Source: Gymnopus androsaceus JB14
Lineage: Eukaryota > Basidiomycota > Agaricomycetes > Agaricales > Omphalotaceae
Reading direction: 5' to 3'
NCBI GenBank assembly: GCA_009733575.1
Contig: ML769499.1
Location: 124,001 to 188,000 of the forward strand
Length of the DNA: 64,000 nucleotides
How positions within the stretch are numbered: position 1 is the stretch's first letter; each line of letters opens with the position of its first letter. This document shows, one piece after another, positions 54,721 to 64,000 of this stretch. Made by a program: the position numbers and the translations under genes. The notes under the pieces are model-generated. The model was not told the origin of the DNA. It was given only the letters and a program-made list of their open reading frames with translations, and made no database searches.

Positions 54721-55536
54721 AGATCTCACCTCCAGCTCGACGCCAGTGCTTCCTCGGACTTTTCAACATAAGTTATTCTGCTTGGGTCCGTTTCCTAGTG
54801 GTTTCGGAAACTTGTCTGGTCGTCGGTGGAGTATAGAGAAAGCGCTGGCTATTGTATTTTGATTACAATCTACTACATTGTCATGCGATACTACTCATTT
54901 CGGAAGAGAAAGTACCGCTGCCAGCTATTTCAGCCTTCCAGCAACAATTGACAAACCATACCACTAGCAAGAACAGTAACCTCTACTACTCCAACAATCC
55001 ACATCCATTTTACTTCACACTCCATTTTCCTCTCCACCTCCTGCTCTGTGCACACCTGCCACCTAATCAAGATAAGCACTTTCTTCATTGAAGAATCCTG
55101 GATGGGGAAGATATACCAATGGGTGCGCATTGGATTTGATACGTATAAGCAATTCGGGGATTCATAGAACTTTTGAAAAGAGTCAATTGTGTAGACAGAA
55201 AAGGGTGTGTTCATTATAATTTGTCTCCGATTTAGCTGACACTAGGATAGATCTTGGTGGATATTGGATGGATGACACGGATCCTGATATACGATCCTGG
55301 CGGTTCCCTATATGGGACCCCTCTTGGGTGGCTCAACATCCAGAGATCACACTATGCAATGTACCCATCTTAAAATCTTGATTTTCTTAACAGGTAATCT
55401 TTGGAGAGACTTGGGGATTGGTGAAAAGATTCAGACACATTGATGATACACTGTGTAAAAGGCTCAAGTACTATTGTAAATTGGGCTCCTGGAAGGACCA
55501 GGAAGACAATGCGTAAAGTACAAAGAGGAGAGTCTT
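54721..55536. other. 3' flank of the second P450 copy
   Basis: It includes the inverted duplicate (54940-55050) and the direct duplicate (55200-55530) of sequence beyond the first P450. No independent gene was recognised. Confidence 0.4.
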
Positions 55537-57695
55537 TAAGAAGCCGTTGCAAGAATTAATGTCTTGGCAAAGGGGGTTCGAGGAGTGATGGTGCACTGGA
55601 ATGGTTTGGGCTCGCTAGAAATAAACTTGCTGTTCGACAAAATTGGCAGATCGAGAGGGAAAAAGTAACACACCGGGTGAAACCGTTAGTATATTCTTCA
55701 GGGATGTCAATGTCGTTCCCTTCCATGTCTTTCGGCTTGCCCAAGCTTGAGCGTGGCCAACACAGAGGCAATGGTGAGCCAAACAGTGTTATCGGCCATA
55801 TACTTCCCAACACAGACTCTGTAAATTCAAGGAAATACATCAGTTTTCATATGAAGACAAGAATGATTAAAGAACCTTCGCCCAAATCCGTAAGCATTGA
55901 TGCTGTTTAAACTAGTGAATGGCCCAGTTGAATCATCAAGGAAACGCTCGGGGAGGAAATCATCAGGCTGTGAATACACATCTGGATCTCGATTCATCGC
56001 CCTAGAATCAGTTCCTGAGCATATAGACTAGTACTCAGAGTAGAATAAATGAACAAACCAAATATTGGCAATGACATTACATCCTTTTAAATCATAGTCG
56101 TAAGCTGGCACATGGAAGGATCCAGGGAAATAAAAACCTTTGGGAATATGATAACCAAGATAAACATCATCCTCAGTCGAACCATGGCCCATACCTAACG
56201 CTTTCTTTTCAGCGTTGTGCGAGGTTCAGTAAATTTAGCAATGCTTACCGAGAGGAAGAGGAGGATTCAATCGCAAAACTTCACGGTAAATTGCCTCAAC
56301 GTAGGGGAGGGACAAGCGATCATCAAAGGTAGGTAGTCGATCCCTCCCTAGAACGCGATCAATCTCCTCCTGGCCTTTTAGCTGGACATCAGGATGGAGG
56401 ATCATGGCGAGGGTAAAAGAGCTGAGAGTAGCACCAGTCTAACATATTGATAAAATCTGTCAGAAGTCCGGATGGAGAATGAGATGTTCAGAGGAAATGT
56501 TTACCGTATCCGCTGCAGCTGCTAGACTAGTTGTGCCCATGGCCTTGATTGCCGTGATTTCTTCCGAATTTCCTTCTGCCTTGATTGCCAGCTCTGCGAT
56601 GGGCGAGGAGCCTCTGCCCGTTTTCTGGAAATACCGGATAAGATGCATAAGTACTAAGCATTACTGTAAATGTTGGGTTTACCAAATTTTCGACCGCCAT
56701 CTCGAATGGAACAGTATCAGCCTTGTTCATGTCTCTGAGGCATTGTTCTGCGACTCGTTTGAATTCACACCCCGGGAACCAACTTGGCATGAAGCGCAAC
56801 CATGGATATCGCTCAACTGCGGGGAATGCACCAAGTAGAATCCGTTGGAATGTATGATTGCTTTTTATCATCGTCTTAGCAATCGGATCATCAAGATCAA
56901 CGTCGAGCCCATATAGTGTGGAGAATATCGTTCTCTGAGAAAGCCTAGAGAAGCAAGTTAGCAATGCATGCTCAACAGATACATCAGTTAAGTGTCGTAC
57001 GCTAAGATATGTTGCATAAACTTGTCAGGCGTGTTGATTAATTGGCGTAGAAACTCATGAACCATGGCATATTGGTCTGGATGGAACCGATCAATTATGG
57101 ATTGTCGAAAATTCTGCTGAAAGAGTTTCCTGTTTTTGCGCCAATTATCGGAATACGGCTGCAATAATGTTTAAAAGATGTCTGGTCTGGCATACTTAAG
57201 ATCGAAAAACATACCGCAAATACAAGGTTCAATTCTCCACCACATCTAAAAGTGAGAATCTCAGAAAATCTCAATGCACTTGGACAGTCTGTCTGCCATA
57301 TTTTTCCACTCACAGTTTTGTCATTGTATTGATCTTTCGATCTGAGTAAATGCGCGAGCGCTTTTCCAGCAGATCAATGGCAACTCGAGAGTTATTAAGA
57401 ATCAGAAGGTTCTGGTCTCGAAGATAAACGAGGTCGCCTACATTGCATAAGCTCGAGAGTAAGCACATGTTGGAAGGAAGGAAGAAAGGAAGAATTTATT
57501 ACCATACTCCTTTCCCCACTTGCGAAATTCAATCCAAGTGTCGTACGTCGGCATAGTCGCGACGTTTGGTCCAGGTGGATAAGACATTATTGAATGCCTG
57601 AGTCTTCGATTTATAAAAAGATAAATTAATGCTAGCATGGTGGCTGCAAGTCCGGACGAAGCAAGGAGCTCGAGCGTGGAAGAGATCTGAGCCAT
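55537..57695 (-). CDS. Cytochrome P450 (copy 2), apparently intact, about 502 aa
   Basis: The exon pattern equals copy 1: exon 1 57695-57503, a 25-nt micro-exon at 56083-56059, last exon ending at a TAA at 55537-55539. All splice sites that I followed are GT-AG and in phase. Features: membrane anchor LAATMLALIYLFI, hinge YPPGP, an oxygen-binding I-helix with AAADTTGA, ExxR in YREVLRLNPP, PERF, and YGFGRRVCVG around the haem-ligand Cys, where Tyr replaces the usual first Phe. The start at MAQISS was chosen because copy 1 starts the same way; an upstream in-frame ATG at 57740 overlaps the TATA box. It probably oxidises a small molecule with an ER reductase partner; no clan assignment is made. 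Confidence 0.85.
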
Positions 57696-57741
57696 AGTGG
57701 TCGGCTTGTGTATTTGTTCAGTAGAGGGCCTGTAGTTCACC

Positions 57742-57749
57742 TTTATATG
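57742..57749 (-). promoter_or_regulatory. TATA box of P450 copy 2
   Basis: On the minus strand CATATAAAGG lies about 50 bp upstream of the ATG at 57695. The same place in copy 1 reads ATTTAAAATG, a weakened version. Confidence 0.5.
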
Positions 57750-59061
57750 CCAGTGTTCAACCTTCCGAACGGCTCCCCGATTGAAACGGGGATTTTGTTA
57801 AGTATATTGGAATGACAAGCCGGAGCCGCTCTCGACTCATGCTTGCACTATCCAGAGTCAATAAGAGTCGGTTTTCGGTATTATGCATTATTGGTTCAGA
57901 GTAAACTGTGTCTCCCATACATACAGAGCGCTAGGCTCCGACCTCATATCTGGAATGTACTTACCTGGTTTCAAAGAATACAAGGGCGATGATAATTCCC
58001 ACATACTGTTTATTTTATGTTATTTCATTGATCTCGGCGTTTCGAGGTATTTCCTCTCCTTTACAAATGAAATTTCCATCGCTGCATGGCTCTACTGTTT
58101 TTCGGTTTCATAACTAATTTTCACATTTTTTCCGCGCCTGCGCCCTACCAGTAGGGCTCTTCACCGTATCCGTAGCCTACGGTATACGGCCGTAAAATAC
58201 GGTGACCGTTCCGTACCGTCTCAGATTTTTGGTCATGGGACCGTACCGTATCTGGTACGGTAATTCCCGTATTTTACCGTACCGTATACGGGAATACGGC
58301 CGTACTACGGAGGCTACAGGGAAGGTTTCGATAAAACTGTTGTATTAAAATGATCATTAAGCTACATACACTATATTTCAATCTTTAACATAGTATAGTG
58401 TTTCAGTTACTTCTGCCTCAATTTTGTGCTTCCAATCTTCAGGTTTTGGTGAGGATTGACCCAGTCACACAGTGTGACAGATGTGTTACCCATGTCTGTG
58501 TAGCGTTCTTAAGGGTGATTATCCTGACTTCATACAAAAATGTTTACTGGACTCTCAGAGTGGCAATTGTACCTCTTACAGGTGCATTATATAGATAGAA
58601 AAATGGTGCTTGAATGATTGTGTTTGGAACTCCATACTGTATCCGTATATGGCCGTATTTTTGCCATACCGTACCGTAGAGCAAAAATCAAACTACAGGC
58701 TACCAGAATAAGTGGCTTCGGCAATGAGTTTTGGATCTTGATTCACTTGAATCACTTCGGACTTCAAGTTCTCCGCCCAATGTTATGAAAAACCTACTTT
58801 GGTCTACACGTGTTTGGATTCATTCAATCATTCTTTAGTATTGCTCTTCTGTCACTGAAACTCTCATCGGCTGAACGACACACTGCCTTCCACGCAGTGA
58901 CTGGGCAGAAGTGCCAGTGAATACCCCTGAAACTTCCTTCCATATTAAAGACCAGTCCCAACACTCCTACCCGGTAGCCTCCAGAGAGACTTTAGATTTA
59001 CGGAATGATTTGAGCACATGGCATGCAAGTAAGGCTTGAGTCCCATTGTGCGAATAGGCTT
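57750..59061. other. Intergenic, with a decayed TAGGGCT-family word array
   Basis: No gene was recognised. At 58156 TAGGGCTCTTCACCG begins a segment filled with taccgtaccgta/tacggccgta words to about 58320, and a further block lies at 58630-58710. It resembles the hAT-type MITE at 40167-40747, but the right end could not be placed. Inner inverted repeats gtagcct...cggccgta (58180) and its complement (58300-58316) are visible. Confidence 0.45.
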
Positions 59062-59434
59062 CTAGGACAATGCGTAAAATACAGAAAAGATTCCTCCAGA
59101 GGTCATCACAAGGTTTGATATCTTTACATACGGAACTAGAGGAGTGATGGAGCATTGGAATGGTTTGGGTTCGCTAGAAAAAAACTTATTGATTGGGAAC
59201 ATTGACAGATCGAGAGGAAAAAGTAACACACCAAGTGAAATTGTTAGTATATTCCTCAGCTTCCAATGCAGACTGTGTAAATCAAGGAGATGCATTAGCT
59301 CGCATATGGAGAAACAAGAGGATCAAAGAACCTACGCCCAAATCCGTAGGCATGGATGTTGTTTAAACTTATAGTGAATGGCCCAGATGGATCATCAAGA
59401 AAGCACTGGGGGAGGGAATCGTTGGGCTGCGAAT

Positions 59435-61683
59435 CAATACACCATGTAGGCCCATTACAATGGGACTCGTAATTTACGGACGTGGTCCGTTACATTTTTC
59501 CTCGTAAACTACGAGAGTCCTATTATACCTCCCATAGCAATTTGATACTGTCCTGTCCTGTGATCCCCTCCTGTCCTACTGTGAGCCCCATGGAGTCCTA
59601 TTATACCCTTCTGTCCCATTATACCCTCCTGCCCCATCATACCCTGTCCCATTATACCCTCTGTCCCATTCTAAGCTCCATGCCCCCATTCCATTGGGAC
59701 ATACCTATTACCATTATGCTATCCTGTCCCAATCTCATAGGCACGCTTTGACAAATGGTGCCTATTCTTTGATCCCTGCCAAAGCACAAATTCAGGCTAG
59801 CTTGGATATAATTGATGGGCCATCGAAACATAAAATACAGAAAATGCTCTGTTCGCTCTCGCTTGCCTCATATGAAGAGGAATGAGGTAAGATGACTATC
59901 TATCACCTTCATCGATCCTCATCTTTTTCTCGCTGAAAAGTGTCCACATCAAAACATACAAAATTTCCGAAATTAGTGCACAATTTGCATCATCAGTACT
60001 ACTGACCTACATATATTGAGACATCAATCTAGTTATTTTTCTACTCGGTTGCTCATTATACAACCTTGAATATCAGCAGTTTGGTAGATAAAATGGCTAG
60101 TAAGCGCCCAGTTGCAAATTGGCTTGCGGAACTAGCTGTTTTGCTTGATGAGTCCTAAAAATCATAGAACATATTATTGAAACTATGCACTCACTACCCA
60201 TGTACTCAGATCAATCAGTTCAATTTTTTTTGTCCCAACTTGGATGTCATATGGTCTGATGGGTGAAGCACCCACTGAGCTTGATGGCTTGCAGAACTAG
60301 CTATCATGATATTTAACCCCTCACAATGACAAGGCATGGTATTTGGACGTCTTGCTTACTAGCCATGTACCTAAATCAATGAACCTCCAACTGTGGATTT
60401 TTCAATGTCTTTGTCAGATTGAATCGTCAGATCGTATCATCAGATCATATCATAAGATTGAATTGTCTCAGCGCCTGCCATGGCCAATACTCCTTGCAAT
60501 ACCCAGTTCTGCATTGTCATTCTATGTTCTATACTATACTGACTAAATTTGGATCGGATTCACAAGAAACAATTCATTCTATGAGATACTTACAATTGCA
60601 ATGTATGGTCTGTATCATGAGACCTGTATCCGTACCATGAAGTCGGAACCGGAATGCCTTATGGTACATACAGTGAACAATATGGCAGTTACGGTTGTAT
60701 TATGGTTGTAAGTAAATAAATGAAATCAAAAAATTCATTGATGAGCCTAGACTGAAAAGCAAGCCTGTATCCGACTACAGTACTACGGTCGTAACATCAG
60801 TTGCGATATGGGTTGCATGTGCCTTCACCCGGACCATGACCAGATTGTATCTGGAGCACTCGGCTGGGTATGGTATGGATGGCATACCATATTTCCCGTA
60901 TGTACTCACTATATTACAGGTATGGTGTGCATCCCTATGAATTAAGGATGCAGAAACCACAAACAAATGCCACAAGTGAATTGTCAGATCGAATCATTGA
61001 AATTTACTACATCTTGAATTTTAGATGCAAGGTGCTGCCTGAGTCTATGTTGAAAAAGTTATATGTCAAAAACCATACCTGATTTTTCTAGCACTCCTCG
61101 CAAAGGGGATTAAGCATTGCAAGTCGATTAAGGACAGAGCAATGATGGGCGCTTAATGACTAAAACTGGTAGTGAAGCGCTGATGCTCGCGAGAAAGGTC
61201 ATCTCTGTGCACTTGGGCTATACTTCAGAGAAGAGAAGCGCAGCAGTTGCATATTATATGGAAGTTCTCTGAATGTTCTCTCTTGAGGCTGGCATTGAAC
61301 ATTCTGGCATTTTCAAATAGCTCATCTTGACTATTGGATTGCTTTTTGAGCGACTTTTGAGAGTTTTGAAGTACATTACATGATTCAAGTTCAATTTAAG
61401 TAGCAGTTTACATATATATTCATGTCTTTCCTTGAATTGTTATTTTACAGAGGGCGAGAAAAGGCTGGTTGTGTACAGCACGATGCCTGAAAGAATGGAG
61501 CCAGAAGTGGGATGCCGGGACCAGCCCCGAGTAGTCCGATTTCAATGGGATTCATTATGACCCATTGTAATGAGACAAGGGACCATTTAGAAGGGGACAA
61601 GGAACCTGAATATACGTGAAATGTGTAACAGACCACGACCGTAAAATACGTGTCCCATTGTAATGGGTCTACATGGTCTCCTG
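59435..61683. mobile_element. hAT-like non-autonomous element in P450 copy 3 (2249 bp)
   Basis: Left CAATACACCATGTAGGCCC and right, inverted, CAGGAGACCATGTAGACCC share ACCATGTAG and then cccattacaatgggac. Flanks carry tgcgaat on both sides (59428-59434, 61684-61690), a 7-bp match extendable to 8 with one mismatch. Subterminal words cccattataccctcctgtc fill 59510-59740, with related cccattgtaatg words at 61545-61675. Interior segments (60605-60935) contain tatggtac/gtatccgtac words, perhaps another nested element. No transposase was recognised. Confidence 0.75.
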
Positions 61684-62199
61684 TGCGAATACACATCTGG
61701 ATCTCGATTCATAGCCCTATTCACTCCGGCTAGTCCTGCCCATGGCCTTGATTGCCTGCCGTGATTACTTCCAAATTTCCTTCTGTCTTGGTTGCCAGCT
61801 CTGCGAGGAGCGTTCGCCCGTTTTCTGGAAATATGGGATAATATGTATAAGGGCATTGTTGTAAATGCGACCTCACCAAAGTATTTACCGCCATCTCGAA
61901 CGGAATAGTGTCAGACCATCATGTTTCTTAAGCATTGTTCTGCGACTTGTTTGAATTCACACCCTGGAAACCAATTTCGCATGAAGCACAACGATGGATA
62001 TTGTTCAAATGTGGGAAATGCCCCGAGTAGGACCCATTTAAATGTATGGTTGCATTTTACCATTGTCTGAGAAATTGGATCATCAGGATCAACATCGAGC
62101 CCAGAAAGTGTGGAGAATATTGTTCCCTGAGAGAGTCTAGAAAAGGTAAGTTAGCAATGTGTGCTTGGAAGATATAGCAGTTAAAGATCGTACGCCAAG

Positions 62200-63716
62200 G
62201 TATGGTGGTCAAAAGGGTGAAAAAATAAAATAGCACGCGCTCACTAATTATTGCACGCTCACTCACTGATTATTGCCATGCGCGCTCACACATTAGTTAT
62301 TGCATTCGCGCTCACTCGCAAAATCTTGCGCGCTCACTCACTAAATTATTATGCGCTCACACACTAATTATTGCATTTGCGCTCACTCGTAAAATATTGC
62401 GCACTCACTCACTGAATTATTGCACGCTCACTCACGTATTATCGTGAGTGCACTAATTCTTATTGCTTGTACTCAACTTGTAACTAAATTTCTTAGTACC
62501 GGGCCGTTCCGAAAGGTCCAAATAGTCATGTGATGACTATACGGAACGGGATCGGAGTGGGGGTGAAATCGAAGGTGAATTCCCTTGAATTCCTCTGCAG
62601 TTATTCTTGGAATACTCAATGTAGGCAAAGAGTTTAAATTGTATGTTTAAAAAGGAAGCCATACCTGTTACCTTTGTCCACCCAGTCGAGAACCAGATAC
62701 AAGAGGTTGAATCGTGAGATGAGTGTCGGGAAGGTCAATGTTCCTTGTATTAGGCAGGTCTATACCATGTTTGGACCTGATGGGCTTGGCAAGCGAATGG
62801 TCTAGGGAGAACATGGTCTGGGGACTCGGGACTCGGGAGTTATGGTGAAAGTGGACGTCCGAGTCAGCTGACTGCCATGCTGGCAAACGGCATCATGCGG
62901 CCGGGCATTGGCGTGCCACGTTGCCATGTCAAAGTTTTCCCATCCTGTCGTTCTTTCTTTCGTCGCTGCTTTCCTCAGGCTCCTCCTCATATTCCCCATT
63001 CGTCTTGCCAAATTCAACGTTCTCTGCCCGGCTGGACATTGTATTCGGATATCACTAATTGCGTTGGGGGCTCTTCAAAGGTGCGTTACCAATTCTTTCG
63101 TCAGAAAACCTTTCTCATCACTTCTTTTCTTCAGTGTAGTTCCAATTGTACCTTCAATACAGAATCATTTTCCCGGCAGACACTGCAATGGTTATGGGCC
63201 CAACTTCGATGCTAAAGTTTTCTTCTCCACTGAGTACCTTTGTTCTACCAATGAAGGAAGCAATTCGGCCGGCGATCATTTTCCATAAGCAGAAAGAGAA
63301 GTATGATGGCGCCTACTGAGATGGTCCCTGTTGTTTGCCTTCCCTGTAGTTCCATATCTTCCTTAGTTCCATAGTCCTTACTGGTACTAGTTTGGTTTCC
63401 TTGAAATCCAATGCTTATCTTGAACAATACAGCCCTTGTTATCTTGCACTTGAAAGATCCACTGACATCTTTAGCATGCAATAATAAGTGAGCGAGTGAG
63501 CGTGCAATAATTAGTGAGTGTACAATAATTTAGTGAGTGAGCGCGCAATAATTTAGCGAGTGAGCGCGCAATAATTAGTGAGTGAGCGCGTAATTTGGCG
63601 AGTGAGCGCGCAATAATTAGTGAGTGAGTGAGCGTGCATGGCAATACTTAGTGAGTGAGCGTGCAATAATCAGTGAGCGCGTGCTATTTTATTTTTTCAC
63701 CCTTTTGACCACCATA
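62200..63716. mobile_element. Element with GCGCTCAC word arrays in P450 copy 3 (1517 bp)
   Basis: The ends TATGGTGGTCAAAAGGGTG and its inverted copy match over about 40 bp, through gaaaaaataaaatagcacgc. The target duplication is ccaagg (62194-62199, 63717-63722), or ccaaggta if the outer TA is counted as target. Arrays of actaattattgcgcgctcac-type words fill 62230-62450, with their inverted form (gtgagtgagcgcgcaataat) at 63480-63690. The centre (62460-63470) has plus-strand frames (62877-63288) without recognised motifs. Confidence 0.85.
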
Positions 63717-63957
63717 CCAAGGTATGTTGCATAAACTTGTCAGGCATGGTGATTAATTGGCGTAAAAACTCATGAACCTTGGCATATTGGTCTGGGTGGA
63801 AGCGATTAATTATAGACTGTCGAAATTCTGCTGAAAAATTTCCTGTTTTTGCGCCGATTATCGGAACATGGCTGCAATAATTTTTGAAGGTGTCCAACAT
63901 ACTCCAGAACGGAAAACATACCGCAAATACAAGGTTCGATTCTCCACCACATCTAAA

Positions 63958-63977
63958 AGAGTGTGTGTGTGTGTGTC
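63958..63977. repeat. (GT)n microsatellite
   Basis: gagtgtgtgtgtgtgtgtct, about nine dinucleotides, lying in the intron-equivalent position of the broken third P450 copy. Confidence 0.8.
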
Positions 63978-64000
63978 TCAATATGGTTGAACAGTCTGTC

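Larger units (their letters stand above)
59062..64000 (-). pseudogene. Third P450 copy, dismembered by two transposons
   Basis: Pieces in P450 order on the minus strand: 64000-63717 holds exons equivalent to 3 and 4 (including QQNFR- and QLITMPDKFMQHT-like sequence); 62199-61684 holds exon 5 (haem-domain F/G region) and part of exon 6, then jumps by deletion into the NRDPDVYS exon; 59434-59062 holds the end of that exon and the last exon with EPKPFQCSITPLVPYV. The heme-loop exon is largely missing (only ...CAGACTGTGTAA remains) and the terminal stop codon is lost. A 2.2 kb element (59435-61683) and a 1.5 kb element (62200-63716) interrupt exons. It continues beyond the window. Confidence 0.85.

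Noticed and set aside
57696..57740. Upstream ATG at 57740 as the start of P450 copy 2
   Set aside because: The extra 15 residues have no counterpart in copy 1 and the ATG lies at the probable TATA box.
62220..63690. The gcgctcac arrays as a CRISPR array or centromeric satellite
   Set aside because: Units are irregular, without constant spacers, confined to the two ends of an element and inverted between them; this is a eukaryotic sequence.

Overview
The window looks like a repeat-saturated stretch of a mushroom-forming basidiomycete (Agaricomycotina) nuclear genome. The support is: genes cut by many 50-60 nt GT-AG introns, tandem basidiomycete-type cytochrome P450s, a Ty1/Copia retrotransposon of fungal style, hAT, pogo and CACTA-like relics of the kind common in agarics, and one intron-containing tRNA-Trp. 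There is no bacterial-style operon. Species cannot be named from the sequence alone. A 25-base run of N (22698-22722) is an assembly gap.

Layout. 1-721: 5' end of a minus-strand Copia element (LTR, leader, broken gag). 2164-7940: a pogo-like transposon (3303-6693) split by a hAT-type element (3335-5865, perfect 8-bp target duplication), flanked by pieces of a 1.1 kb repeat. 9.5-11.0 kb: LINE ORF1-like relic. 13.9-22.7 kb: two full copies and fragments of the same 1.1 kb repeat (no terminal inverted repeats, no target duplication), a CACTA/Plavaka-like transposase relic, a broken hAT copy and a tyrosine-recombinase fragment. 25.5-30.7 kb: three nested transposons, the innermost a complete-ended hAT element. 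30.9-32.5 kb: an element carrying a RecQ-like helicase relic. 33.7-36.5 kb: two divergent genes for 82-residue cysteine-rich secreted proteins. 36.6-41.8 kb: nested miniature transposons. 41.8-47.2 kb: a whole Copia element lodged in a TPR-repeat gene relic. 48.7-64 kb: three tandem P450 copies, one apparently intact (55537-57695), one with a stop codon and frameshift (48679-50795), one shredded by two further transposons.

The likely working genes are few: the P450 at 55537-57695, possibly the P450 at 48679-50795 if a shifted splice site is used, the two secreted cysteine-rich proteins, and tRNA-Trp. Nearly everything else is mobile DNA.

The most unusual pattern is that many unrelated-looking elements share one architecture: short terminal inverted repeats followed by dense arrays of a short 'word', with a different word in each element. 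One family, with termini CATCAGCAAAACCTG and 2-bp target duplications, occurs five times and in one case carries a helicase gene fragment. Matching target-site duplications, and uninterrupted copies of the same target elsewhere in the window, allow the order of many insertions to be read directly.
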